DNA of 64,000 bases from Lepidostoma basale (GCA_022606425.2 JAHDVF020001569.1:1023625-1087624); one strand, 5' to 3'. Positions 51,101 to 61,659 are shown, counted from the first letter of the stretch. Numbers and translations: made by a program. The notes: generated by a model not told the origin, from the sequence alone.

Positions 51101-51315
51101 CACTTTGCATATACAACACTTTTATTAAAAAAATAAAATTATATAGACATGTTTCGGACAAACAGTCCTTCTTCAGTAAAAATACATATTTATAAAAATA
51201 AGTATCTTTTTATAATATTTTTATAAATATGTATCTTCACTGAAGAAGGACTGTTTGTCCGAAACATGTCCATATAATTGTATTTTTTTAATAAAAGTGT
51301 TGTATATACAAAGTG
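51101..51315. repeat. Foldback element with two intact hammerhead-like cores (family FB3)
   Basis: CACTTTGCATATACAACACT at the left and its inverse at the right (AGTGTTGTATATACAAAGTG). Each arm has CTGAAGA, hairpin GGAC-TGTTT-GTCC, GAAAC, AT, GTC. Left core is 51146-51176 (-), right core 51240-51270 (+). It lies in the leader intron of SCP-2L gene 3. Confidence 0.85.
51240..51270 (+). ncRNA. Hammerhead-ribozyme-like core (FB3, right arm)
   Basis: CUGAAGA fits CUGANGA. Helix II is A-GGAC-UGUUU-GUCC. GAAA is followed by C-AU-G (one-pair helix III) and UC. Such a tiny helix III is known from hammerheads in Penelope-like elements and related retroelements. Helix I pairing is partial. Confidence 0.55.
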
Positions 51316-51495
51316 TATAATAAATAAAAATAGAAATAAACTAAAATATAACATAAATAAATTAAAAATAAGTTTTATGACATTCCTATTCCCATAAAAT
51401 ATAATAAAACTTGAAAGCAGACGTTTTCATTCGTATTAATTATTTAATTTGGAGTTTAATACTATTTTTAGATACAATAAAAAAAATTAACTTAC

Positions 51496-51552
51496 TTGGT
51501 ATAGTACTGGTTGTGTAATACTGAATTTTGATTTATTTAGAATCCTCTTATA
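51496..51552 (-). promoter_or_regulatory. Core promoter and leader exon of SCP-2L gene 3
   Basis: On the minus strand TATAAGAG (51552-51545) lies 30 nt before TTCAGT, whose A (51522) matches the arthropod TCAGT initiator. The next 27 nt end at a GTAAGT donor (exon 51522-51496). With the acceptor at 50024-50023 this gives a non-coding exon spliced to the coding start at 50012. All elements were seen directly; their joint use is inferred. Confidence 0.65.
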
Positions 51553-51799
51553 AAGGATTCTTATCGATTGAATCAACAATCACTCCTATTCTAACCAGGG
51601 GATTATCCGCGCAGGCCTATTCGTCGACACTCGATTCATCATTTTTGTTAGATAGAAATTTCGGTATAATAATAACTTAATCTATTCCCCAAATTTTTGT
51701 ATTCTCCACGATAGCGCCAAAAACGCTAATGGAACATTAATTTGTTTCTAGAGATAAAAAAAGTTCACCAGATATTAGTCACCATCATTAGCCATCCAG

Positions 51800-52140
51800 T
51801 GATGGACATAGACCTCGCGACCGGCAGAGTTTTCAGGGATCCTCATGTGCTCAGAGTCCTATACAACACATTGGTTCGGAGCAGACTCGAAAGTGGTTCT
51901 GTGATATGGAGTCCTCACGAGGCGAGATATTCCGTGATGCTGGAGAGGGTTCAGAAAAAAATTCTGAGGTACCTCTACATGAGGGAGTATGGTAGCTATC
52001 CGTGGCTCTATCATACAGCATTTCTTTTGGGAATGCTTGAGGCCAACTCTCCGCAGCTTCGAAGAGATGGGCATCTCATAACCCATTTCTTTCGATTACT
52101 CAGGGGATATTTCGAGATCATCCGTTGTTCTCACTAAATG
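51800..52140 (+). mobile_element. CR1/Jockey-like LINE C, internal fragment
   Basis: Encodes TGRVFRDPHVLRVLYNTLVR, SGSVIWSPHEARYSVMLERV and REYGSYPWLYHTAFLLGMLE. Truncated at both ends. Confidence 0.82.
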
Positions 52141-52167
52141 GCCGGCCTACGATAATTCCTTCTATTG

Positions 52168-52418
52168 ACGACCTTGGTGGCCGAGTGTTAAGTGTTTTGA
52201 CTGCCACCCCGAAGGTCCCGGGATCGATTCCCGGCGATGGCAATGTGATTGTCACGCTGTCTTTGGTCTGGTGTAGAATTCACGTAGCAATAAAATGGCG
52301 ATAGATTGGCTACCTATCACATGTCATAAGAGTCAATATAATAGCTAAAATAAATTGTGTACAGTAATTGGGTTCAAACGACCTGTTGTAATACAAGAAA
52401 AAATAATAATAATAATAG
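52168..52418 (+). mobile_element. tRNA-derived SINE, tail type A
   Basis: Head GACGACCTTGGTGGCCGAGT, B-box GGGATCGATTCCCGG, common body, tail ending GTTCAAACGACCTGTTGTAA and an (AAT)n run. Confidence 0.8.
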
Positions 52419-52419
52419 T

Positions 52420-52530
52420 TCGCCATGCATGCGGATGCAGTCTGCACAGGCAGAATGACATGGAACCAAATGGAGGAGGCCTTTGTCCAGGAGTGGACGG
52501 GAATAGGCTGAGGAAGAAGAAGAAGAAGAA
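52420..52530 (+). mobile_element. RTE-like LINE C-terminal scrap
   Basis: Encodes TWNQMEEAFVQEWTGIG then stop, the classic RTE C-terminal end, followed by an AAGAAGAAGA tail. Confidence 0.65.
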
Positions 52531-52561
52531 TTCGCCATCATTTTGTATTGTGGATTCACGT

Positions 52562-52809
52562 TTGAATAACTTTTTTGAAAACATTGTATTTTCACAACAC
52601 TTTTTTGCATTTTTCACCAACGTATTTCGGGACACAGACACCCTTCCTCAGTATAGAAATTTTAACAGTATAATGAAACAAAATTGTTACTTATATACTC
52701 AGTGAAAAATGGAAAAATGAGTGGGGAAGGGCGTCTCTGTCCCGAAACATGCTTGTGAAAAGTGCAAAAATAGTGTTGTGAAAATACAATGTTTTCAAAA
52801 AGTTATTCG
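52562..52809. repeat. Foldback element with hammerhead-like arms (family FB4)
   Basis: TTGAATAACTTTTTTGAAAA at the left and TTTTCAAAAAGTTATTCGA at the right. Left arm (minus, 52651-52617): CTGAGGA, GGG...CCC hairpin, GAAA-TACG-TT. Right arm (plus, 52719-52754): damaged CTGAGGA, GGG...CCC, GAAAC-AT-GC. A diverged pair. Confidence 0.7.
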
Positions 52810-52977
52810 AATACTGCAATTCCACTTCCTGCTATGACGCCACTTGAGAACAGACGTCTCGTTTAGTTTATTGTAAACATTCTAAGACTTGCAAGTCGTT
52901 TGTCGTAACTACTGATAAATTGATTGTAATAAATTAATTCTGATATAGGTACGGAGTTTAGATTTTCAATTTTACTT

Positions 52978-53110
52978 GCCATAGTCTAAGAGACGGAACG
53001 CTTTCCTTCTGAGCTAGAGGACTTGTGTTCGATCCTGGACATGTCTCGGTTCCTACTTCATAATAATAAACCCAAATGAATACTACTTTGAACTGAATAT
53101 ACTTTGACCT
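52978..53110 (+). mobile_element. Second tRNA-derived SINE family, copy 2
   Basis: GTCTAAGAGACGGAACGCTT with TGTGTTCGATCCTGGACATG, related to 25736-25860. Confidence 0.5.
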
Positions 53111-53139
53111 GAAACATATTATTTTATTATTAGTAGTAA

Positions 53140-53362
53140 TTTGCTGAATCGAACTTTACATCGTGACAGCATGAGCCAAGTATATAGCTATCATAGAGAT
53201 TCTTGTGACATGTGATATGTAGTTAATCTATCGCCATTTTATTGTCACGTGAATTCTACACCAGACTAAAGAGAGTGTGACAATCACACTGCCCTCGCCG
53301 GGAATCGAACCCGGAATCGGGGTGGCAGTCAATGCACTTACCACTCGGCCACGAAGGTCGTC
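53140..53362 (-). mobile_element. tRNA-derived SINE, tail type B
   Basis: Minus-strand head CGACCTTCGTGGCCGAGTGG, B-box GGTTCGATTCCCGG, common body, tail ending GGCTCATGCTGTCACGATGT and AAAGTTCGATTCAGC. Confidence 0.8.
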
Positions 53363-53444
53363 GATATATCTTTATTCATTAGGATAATTCCTAACACAAG
53401 CGAAACATGTCATTCACATAAAATATGATAAAACTTCTACACTT

Positions 53445-53775
53445 ACTTACTTAGACAGCCGTTGTCGTCCACTGCTGGACAAAGGCCTCCCCCATACTTC
53501 CCCACGTATCCCTGTCTTGTGCCTTTTGCATCCAATCGCCAACTATTTTTCTAACGTCATCGGACCATCGTGTGGGGGGTCTCCCTCTGATTCGTTTGTC
53601 TTCGCGGGGTCTCCACTCTACCACGCTTCTGGTCCATCTATCGTCTGCCAATCTGGCAATATGTCCCGCAAATGATCTTTAAGCTTCGCTACCCTTGCGA
53701 CGACATCTGTTACTCCCGACCTTCTACGTATTTTAGTATTTCTTATCCGGTCTGAGAGTCTTACGTATAGCATGG
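53445..53775 (-). mobile_element. RTE LINE G, 3' end
   Basis: Minus-strand frame 53651-53451: MADDRWTRSVVEWRPREDKR, IRGRPPTRWSDDVRKIVGDW, MQKAQDRDTWGSMGEAFVQQ then WTTTAV. (TAAG)n tail at the left. This is a typical arthropod RTE C-terminus. Confidence 0.85.
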
Positions 53776-54059
53776 CTCTTCTTCAAAAACTTCGATAAAA
53801 TGAACGTTTTCATTCGTATATATATTTTTTTATGAAAATTTTGTGGTACCCAAAATGTATTATTGGGAATTTCATCCTTTATCAAGTGGAAAGATGAGAT
53901 AAAGCTGTATCTAATAGTGCTATGAATAGAATTTCAGATTGGATATCGCGTACTTATAAGCACTGGAACGTGTTAGGGGGATGGAAGCCTCAGGCGTGAC
54001 ATGGAAAACTTGTCACGGTTGAAAGTATTATAATAATAAAAAATACGAAGATAAGAATT

Positions 54060-54260
54060 TATAAAACATGCGTGCGACATGTGGTATTATGACGTATGCT
54101 GTAGAGACGCGGGCCGATACTGTACGAACCAAAGGGATTCTAAGAACACCTCAGTTGAAGACTGTAACATCAATTACTGGGATAATTCTCCAAGATCGTG
54201 TCCGTAATCTAGAAATAAGAAAAAATCTTGCGAAAAATAATATATTGTTCGATAAAGAAG
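54060..54260 (+). mobile_element. RTE-like LINE F, ORF2 fragment
   Basis: Encodes MRATCGIMTYAVETRADTVR and TKGILRTPQLKTVTSITGII, parallel to ITYGVEAWADTVRTKQVLRT at 32860-32920. Confidence 0.75.
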
Positions 54261-54309
54261 ATACTATTGGATCATGTAGTCAGGATAGTGGTACACTCGC
54301 ATACACCTA

Positions 54310-54655
54310 CATTCTTCTTATTCTTCTTCTTTGCTAGCCTTCTTATCTCCACTGCTGGATATAGGCCTCTTCCAATTTCCTCCACTCGTCTCTACCCTGC
54401 CCCCTTTGTATCCAAGATTTTCCAACCCTTTTGACAATATCATTGGTCCATCTCATCGGTGGCCTTCCGACACTTCGCCTATTTGCCCATGTTCTCCAAC
54501 TGAGTATCCTGGGTGCCCATCTATTGCCACCCTGTCTAGCAAAGTGTCCAGCCCGTTTGCCAATTTTGCCACTCGGTCCATGACGTCAGCAACCCTGGTG
54601 CGGCGTCTGATTTCTACATTCCTTATGCGGTCACGCAAACTCACACCTACATTAC
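54310..54655 (-). mobile_element. RTE-like LINE fragment related to LINE G
   Basis: Minus strand reads a degenerate QRGQGRDEWRKLEEAYIQQW-like end, and 54644-54453 contains MSLRDRIRNVEIRRRTRVAD and VMDRVAKLANGLDTLL. Broken. Confidence 0.6.
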
Positions 54656-54659
54656 CTAA

Positions 54660-54733
54660 CGAAATCCTCTGCGGAAGTCCATTCTTTCTGCCTACTCCTT
54701 TGGGGAGACGGCGTGATGGTTAGTTAGTTATTT
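54660..54733 (+). mobile_element. RTE-like LINE A, 3' terminus
   Basis: CGGAAGTCCATTCTTTCTGC, GGGAGACGGCGTGATGGTTA and a short tail, fused to the preceding LINE piece. Confidence 0.7.
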
Positions 54734-54827
54734 ATATTTAATTATTACGTGTTAATCATCTCAAGGGAGCTGAATTTAGAAAATTATTATTTAAAAAAAT
54801 ATATATTTTGTTCATAACACCATCATA

Positions 54828-55177
54828 TGCGGTGCGAATGATGGTGTGGTGTTATGAACAAAATAATGAAAAGATCATTAAGATGGTAAAACACATGGAA
54901 AGAATGAATGAAGAAAGAATTTAAAAAAAATATATGTGAACGATGTAAATGGAACTAGAAATAGAGAAAGACCGAGGAAAACGAGGCGCGATCAAATAAA
55001 TCAAATATTGAATGTCGGCCACGTGAAGAGTCAGAGAAATCGACGCGCGTGCATGGCACGATGTGTGAATGTTGAGGTTACAAGAGAAATATGTCAGGAA
55101 AGAAAAGTTTGGCAATCCATTCTCTCTGTCTACCCCTTCGGGGAGACGGCGTGATGGTTAGTTAATTAGTTAGTTTT
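54828..55177 (+). mobile_element. RTE-like LINE A, C-terminal part
   Basis: Frame 54936-55154: NDVNGTRNRERPRKTRRDQI, NQILNVGHVKSQRNRRACMA and VWQSILSVYPFGETA, then the tail. Confidence 0.82.
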
Positions 55178-55369
55178 CAAATAAGAAGATACCTAAAAAT
55201 TGTATCAATTTTGTATGTATTTCTCTTGTATTGAGTAGAATCGTATTTGTATTATTAGAAAATTTGTTTTCAAAACAAACATCAAATTCTAAATTACCAT
55301 TTTCTGCTGGCACCGATAGATTTCATCATTCCATTAAATATAAATTCCTAATTTCCCGGCAAAGGCATT

Positions 55370-55530
55370 GTATTGTTATACTGACTTTGATCTGGTGTAG
55401 AATTCATGTGACAATAAAATAGCGATAGATTAGATACCTATCAAATGTCATTGAGAATCAATATAACAGCTAGAAAAACAAATTGTATACGCTAATTGAG
55501 TTAAAACGACCTGTTGTATAATAAAAATAA
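55370..55530 (+). mobile_element. tRNA-derived SINE, 3' half, tail type A
   Basis: CTTTGATCTGGTGTAGAATT and ACAATAAAATAGCGATAGAT, then AAACGACCTGTTGTATAATA. The tRNA head is missing. Confidence 0.7.
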
Positions 55531-55595
55531 ACAAAACAAAACAATACACCCCAACAATGTAGTTTTACCTCAATGTTAAACATTTATTATTGATT

Positions 55596-56080
55596 ATTTG
55601 TATCTCAATAGAGACGCAGATGTAAATTATTTGGAAACAGAATATGGTAGTCGAGGCGTTTACAGGACTTAACCTGTCATTGGTTGGGTTCAACGATCAC
55701 TTTATGTTAACAACATTCCCCATTCCGCCCTTCTTACGATACCACATTTGACAAATTTTTGGAACTCGTATGCTACTATTTTTAATCACTTAACATTGTT
55801 GTACACTAGCGCCATCTATTAAGATAATTTGAAAGCATTAAGCAGAAAATCTTTATTAATACAATGTGAAAGGCTTTTTACGCAATTATCACATTGCTAG
55901 ATAACGCCTGGATTAAAACTCCAATTTTTATGCTATTAACGCCTCGACTACCATATTCTGTTTCCAAATAATTTACATCTTCGTCTCTATTGAGATACAA
56001 TTAATCCTTTAAAAAATGATTAACCCGCAATGGGTAAAAATCCAGTATTTGTCTACAAGTATTTGTATAAATTTTAAATG
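55596..56080. mobile_element. Long-TIR MITE 'T1', copy B
   Basis: TTTGTATCTCAATAGAGACG to GTCGAGGCGTTTACAGG at the left, inverted at 55945-56012 (CGCCTCGACTACCATATTCT). The extension ACTTGTAGAC on the outer side is also found at copy A's left end. Confidence 0.78.
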
Positions 56081-56104
56081 AGTCCTCATCTGTTGATGTT
56101 CCGT

Positions 56105-56240
56105 GTTCCGGTGTTCCGAGAAAGGACTGAAAATTAATGGCGTTGTGATAAACAATATAAGATATGCCGACGACACTGTTTTATTAGCTGAAAGTGTCAG
56201 CGATCTTCAGGACCTCCTTAATCTTGTTAGGCCGATGCCT
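56105..56240 (+). mobile_element. LINE RT fragment with YADD
   Basis: Encodes GLKINGVVINNIRYADDTVL and LAESVSDLQDLLNLV. RYADD is the RT catalytic motif C. Fused to the LINE A piece that follows. Confidence 0.8.
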
Positions 56241-56249
56241 AGTGATTAT

Positions 56250-56740
56250 TATTATTATAATGGAGTTTTAGTGCCCACCCTCATGTGTGGAAGTGCAGCT
56301 TGGAGCTGACAAAAGAAGGGTAAATGTCATAGAAATGAAATCTCTGATAATAATGTGTGGGGAAATGATCTATGATAGAATACCGAACGATGTAATAAGG
56401 AAGACATGTAAGGCATATGATTGCAGCATAAGTAAAATTAAAAAAAATGATCTTTGAGATGATTTGGACATATACGAGTATAATAAAACGAATAGACGAG
56501 AAAATTGCTAAAATGTTGTATACAAGCAAAGTGTGAGTGGAAAGTCTGTAGTCTTTCAAGTAATGCATGGCACGACCAAATTAATCAAATACTAAAAGAC
56601 GGCCACAGCCAAAGTCGGAAAAATCGACGAGTATGAATGTTGAGAAAGCTCGAGAGGTATGGCAGAACAGAGCAGTAAGGCGGTCCTTCATCTCTGCCTA
56701 GACCTACGGGAAAACGCCGTGGTGGTTAATTAGTTATAAA
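56250..56740 (+). mobile_element. RTE-like LINE A (subfamily 2), degenerate
   Basis: NGVLVPTLMCGSAAWS, then shifted frames for MIYDRIPNDVIRKTCKAYDC, ending GAAAACGCCGTGGTGGTTAA. Confidence 0.75.
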
Positions 56741-57214
56741 ATTAAAACTAATATTTTGTACACATTAAAAAAGGATTATTAAGACCTGTAGTACGTATTA
56801 TAGTAATCGTATTGAAAGGGATAACGAAATATTCATAAGATCCCTTTTTTTCGATTCAAACGAGTTTGGGAACCTATCGTGTAATGTATGACTAAGGTGA
56901 CCATTTATTTTTCCCCCCAAACCGGGACACCGGAAAGAAAGGTAGGAACTTTATAATAACAATAAATATGGACAGCTAATATAGCGCTGTTTTCGTGAAA
57001 ATTACCAAAATTTACATTTTTAAAGCTAAGGGTTCACACGAGACATTTAAATCACTTTAACTCTGTAAACGTCAGGTCAAAGAGCAAAGAGTATGTTTTC
57101 TGTTCAGATGTCTTTTACGAGGGCGTTCAATATATTCTCGGTATCGATTTGAAGGAGTGCAACTATGAATGAATAGTCAATTACCTCATTGTATAGCAAT
57201 GTATGATAGTTGCA

Positions 57215-57520
57215 AAGCCTTTCATGTTGCATTAATAAAGATTTTCTGCTTGATGCTTACAAATATTCTTAAAAGATGGCGTTAGTGTACATAGACCTAA
57301 AAAATGTGAAGTGTGTCTTAACATAGTAGCATATATACACCTTTAAAAAAATTGGCAAACGTGGTGGTCGTAAGAAGGGCGGAATGGGGAATGTTGTTAA
57401 CATAAAGCGATCGCTTAACCCAACCAATGACAGGTCATAAGTCCTGTAAACGCCTCGGCCACCATATTCTTTTTGCAAATAAAAACAATTTACATCTTAG
57501 TCTCTATTGAGATACAATTA
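57215..57520. mobile_element. Long-TIR MITE 'T1', partial copy C
   Basis: GATTTTCTGCTTGATGCTTA, GATGGCGTTAGTGTACA, GTCCTGTAAACGCCTCGGCC and GTCTCTATTGAGATACAATT match copies A and B. The left TIR is missing. Confidence 0.7.
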
Positions 57521-57562
57521 ATCCTTGTTAATTACCTGGTTATATTGCACTCATTAGTATTA

Positions 57563-58851
57563 TTAGGTCCTTACATATGAAATTGGCGTTTTGTATGGGA
57601 GGAACATAAAGTTGATTTTTTTTAAATATGATATATTTATTTAATCAAAGTATGTACCATTGCTATCTATGCACTTTTGCCATCTCATGGGTAGTTCATC
57701 GATCCCTTTACTAAAAAAACCATTCGGACGGGAATCAATAAGATCTTTGAAGTCGGTTTGGACTGCCCCATCGGAGTTGAATTTTTTCCCTTGCAAGAAG
57801 TTATCCAAATTTCGAAAACAAATAGTAATCTGTTGGGGCAAGGTCCGGAGAGTACGGTGGATGTCTTAGACATTCCAATTGAAGCTCTTCTAATTTGGTA
57901 GCCGTCTGTTGTGCAGTGTGTGGTCATGAAGCGTTATCATGAAGCAGCAGAGGCCTAGAGCGATTAACCAGCCTCGGTTATTTAGCAGCTAGCTTTTCCA
58001 TCATGGTTTGCAGTTGCTGACAATAGACATCTGCCGTAATCGTCTGGCCAGATTTAAGAAAGCTGTAGTGAACGACACCAGCACGTCCATCAAACGCTCA
58101 CAAGTAACTTTTTTGGAGTCAATTTTCGCTTGGGGCATGATTTGGCTGGTTCGGCAGGGTTCAGCCATTGCGATGAGCGCTTCCGATTATCATACAGGAT
58201 CCACTTTTCATCACAGGTAATGATTCGATTCAAAATCCCTTCATTATTGTGCCGGTTGAGTAATGCAACGCAGCAGTCAACGCGCGTTTGTTGATTTGCT
58301 TCACTCAATTCGTGAGGTACCCACCTTTCAAGCTTTTTCACCTTCCCAATTTGCTTCAAGTGGATTAAAACAGTTTTATCACTAACACCGCAGCCTGCAG
58401 CTAACTCGGACGTGGTTTGCGATGGATCCGCTTCCACAATAGCCTTCAATTCTTCATTATCAACTTTGGTCTCCGGCCGTCCACGGGGCTTGTTCTGCAG
58501 GTCGAAATTTCCAGAACGAAAACGTTGGAACCAAAAACGCACTGTGTTTTCTCTTGCGGCACCGTCGCCATACACATCATTAATTCATTGAGCCGTTTCT
58601 GCAGCACTGGTGCTACGGTGGAACTCGTACTCGTAAATAATGCGATATTTCAAGTTTTCCATTTTGTAAACTGAGTGACGCAAAGAAAAAAAACAATTGA
58701 TGAAAAAACAAATAAATTATAATTTTCGAAACACAAATACTTGAGTAAATAGCTGTATAAATTTGAATTTGAAATTCCTAACCAAAGAGAAGATATTCGA
58801 GATCAAAGTTGCCAGTAGGGCAAAACGCCAATTTCATATGTAAGGACCTAA
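57563..58851 (-). pseudogene. Dead mariner copy
   Basis: TIRs TTAGGTCCTTACATATGAAA and its inverse, TA at 57561-57562 and 58852-58853; 1289 bp. The transposase reads on the minus strand and is closely related to the intact copy at 41331-42350. It has a TGA at about codon 26 (after SAAETAQ) and frameshifts near 57840 and 58085, so the D2/D3 region lies in other frames. The longest intact piece is 58575-58090 (161 codons, including ITCDEKW). Confidence 0.93.
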
Positions 58852-58869
58852 TATAAGTACCAAGTTTCA

Positions 58870-59154
58870 TAAAAAACGGATCATTAGTCATGTTGCAAAG
58901 GCTGCAGTTCGTGAATGTGGTTTCGCAGGAATCAATCACCCACCGTATAGTCCAGACATGGCACCAAGTGATTTTTTTCTGTTCCCAAATCTAATGAAAG
59001 ACATTCGTGAGAAACGATTTGACGACGATGACTCGTTAAAAGCGGCGATTAATGAGCATTTTGATCAAAATCATATTTTTTCGAGGGTAAAAATAAATTG
59101 GTTGCTAGAAGTAAGAAGTGCATAGATATTAAGGGTGACTATATTGAGAAATAA
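58870..59154 (+). pseudogene. Second mariner transposase, C-terminal scrap
   Basis: Encodes AVRECGFAGINHPPYSPDMA, PSDFFLFPNLMKDIREKRFD and DDDSLKAAINEHFDQNHIFS, then after a shift KCIDIKGDYIEK and stop. A different mariner subfamily from the copy next to it; only the third catalytic Asp region remains. It lies 19 bp from the dead mariner's right TIR, inside the hAT element. Confidence 0.85.
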
Positions 59155-59756
59155 AAAATAATTATTAACCTAAGTCTTTTCCTTCATACCCATACACGTC
59201 AGATGCACTCTGAGATTTTATGCGCAACCGCAATGAGAATATTGTATTATTTTACTGCGCATGCCCACGTCTTCATCAACTAGTACTAGATTCTACCGCC
59301 AGGATTCTAATTTGTGTTTTTTTTTTAAATTCTAACTCTTTCTTTTCGAAAACGGGACATTTTTGCGTCCCGAAACTGTTTTCGGGGACACCGGGACACG
59401 CTGCCTGAAAACGGGACTGTCCCGATGAAAACGGAACGTCTGGTCACTTTATGTATGACATCACCTTGGACGGGTAATCGATATTTGCCATTTATTATTC
59501 ATTACGATGTTCACCAAAATCCATTGCGATGTTTTTAGTTGATTATGTCACAAAATACGTTTTACATTTAGGAAAAAGGCACAAAATTTTATTGTAATTT
59601 CAATCTGATCCAAATGTTTTATTATTATTAAAAAAATAATACTCATAGATAATGTTATGAGTTGGGGCACACATTAAGATTCTAGATTACCAAAAATTGT
59701 ATTCATAAATAGTTTTTCATATTTTTTGGTATACTTAAAGAATTTATGATTACAAA

Positions 59757-60343
59757 ATAAGGGCGAATGGAGAGGGATATTGAAAGAAGGGTTGGGGCAG
59801 GCAAAAAAGTGAATGGTACACTTAAAGTTGTCATCGCAAACAAAAACCTATCCAAAAAAGCTAAAATGGCAGTGCATAATAGTGTTATTGTACCGACCCT
59901 TATGTATGGAAGCGAAGCATGGAACTAGCAAAAGTAGGATGAAAGTAGAATAAATTCAGTAGAAATGAGATCTCTTAGACGAATGTGTGGAAACTCTGTC
60001 CATGATAGAGTGTCGAAAGAGAGTATTAGAAGTGATTGCGGTGCGAATGATGGTGTTATAAACAAAATAATGAAAGGATCATTAAGATGGCTTAGACACA
60101 TAGAAAGAATGAATGAAGAATGAATGGTAAAAAAGTATATGTTAACGATGTAAATGGAACTAGTTATAGAGGAAGACCGAAGAAAACGTGGCAAGATCAA
60201 ACAAATCAAATATTGAATGACACGATGTGCATGACACGATGTATGCATGTTGAGGAATCGACAGAAATATGTCAGGAAAGAAAAGTGTGGCAGTCCATTC
60301 TGTCTGCCTACCCCTTCGAAGAGACGGCGTGATGTTTAGTTGT
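59757..60343 (+). mobile_element. RTE-like LINE A, near-complete C-terminal part
   Basis: From GRMERDIERRVGAGKKVNGT to RKVWQSILSAYPFEETA. The stop-containing stretch EAWN*QK*DESR shows it is dead. Its last 346 bases are repeated at 63226-63571. Confidence 0.82.
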
Positions 60344-60371
60344 ATAATACATATTTTATGTGGACATATAA

Positions 60372-60875
60372 AGATGGACAATGGAGTTCTAGTGCCAACC
60401 CTCATGTATGGAAGTGAAGCTCGGAGCTGGAAATAAGGATGAAAGCAGGATGAATGCCGTAGAAATGAGATCACTAAGAAGAATGTGCGGGAAAACTTTG
60501 TATGATAGAATACCGAACGATGAAATGAGAAAGAAATGTAAGGCAGATGACTGCATCATGGATAAAATTAAAAAAGGATCCCTGAGATGGTTTGGACATA
60601 TGGAACGAATGGATGAGAGTAGAATGGTTAAAAAGCTGTACACAAGCAGCGTCAGTGGAAAAAGAAGCCGAGGACGACCGAGGAAAACATGGCATGAATT
60701 AATCAAGTACTAAAAGGCGGTCACATTCGAAGTCGGAATAATCGACGTGCATGCACGGTACGATGAAGGAATGCAGAGGAATCCGAGACGTATGCCAGGA
60801 CAGAGCATTGTGGCGATCCATCCTCTCTGCTACCCCTCCGGGGAAATGGCGTTATGATTAGTTGGTTAGTTATAT
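60372..60875 (+). mobile_element. RTE-like LINE A (subfamily 2), C-terminal part
   Basis: Frame 60408-60713: NAVEMRSLRRMCGKTLYDRI, PNDEMRKKCKADDCIMDKIK, LRWFGHMERMDESRMVKKLY and KRSRGRPRKTWHELIKY. Ends GGGGAAATGGCGTTATGATT. Repeated at 63600-64000. Confidence 0.82.
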
Positions 60876-60879
60876 CATT

Positions 60880-61650
60880 GTTCGAGAAACTATAAATAAG
60901 TATTCTGATTTACAAAAAATCGCTACTTGATTTCTTATAAAAGAAGCAATGTATATTTCTTTCATTTTATAATATTTCTATGGAGATTTCGAATGAGCGT
61001 ACTATCAAAAAGCAATATAAAAATAATATTGCTTTTACTATATGAATCAATCTTTTAGGTGACAGCAATGAGGGCGTTAATATATATATTAAAATGAGTA
61101 GAGATTTTGTTATCCGATTGCGTTAACGCCTCTTATCTAAACCCCGCTAAACTAAATATAACTTTTAATCTCCCTCAGTAAATACTGACTAAACCAATGT
61201 CAAAAATAAGTTTTCGCATGACACACCTAGCTGACATTATATGCCCTCTGGAATGAAGTCCAAAAATAATTTCTATTTCAGATAACTTTATCGTTGTATC
61301 CTTTTATCAAATGACTGGAGCGTATTTTAATTATTGCAATAAAGTGAATTAGTTGCGTAAAAATATGATATTTTAAATTATTTCACAAAATTCAAATCGC
61401 CGTTTTGATATGATCGATTACTTTTCAAACAATCATTATATTATAGTGTGACAAGCTTATGATGGCATAAAACGAGACGCCATTATGCAATTTAAGGTTG
61501 CCAGATCTAAATGTTTTCCCGAATATAAGGAAAAAATTTATTGCGATCAAATAAAAATGGCACAAAAACGATTTATGTAATAATTTATAATTATTTTAAT
61601 CGAACATTTTCATAGTGGCAGTCAAAATATACAACCACAAACACTTGAAT
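60880..61650. other. AT-rich DNA, nothing identified
   Basis: No coding or repeat signal. Its far end (61654-61659) carries an AATAAA on the minus strand that could serve the exon at 61750-61944. Confidence 0.35.
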
Positions 61651-61653
61651 TCT

Positions 61654-61659
61654 TTTATT
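61654..61659 (-). terminator. Candidate polyadenylation signal
   Basis: Minus-strand AATAAA about 90 nt beyond the TGA of the candidate exon at 61750-61944. Confidence 0.35.

Larger units (their letters stand above)
56893..59451. mobile_element. hAT-type element with nested mariner
   Basis: TIRs TAAGGTGACCA (left) and TGGTCACTTTA (right), flanked by the 8-bp duplication TGTATGAC at 56885-56892 and 59452-59459. Subterminal GGGACACCGG and GTCCCG blocks near both ends fit hAT non-autonomous elements. It contains a T1 MITE part (57215-57520), a dead mariner (57563-58851) and a second mariner scrap (58870-59154). No hAT transposase. Confidence 0.88.
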
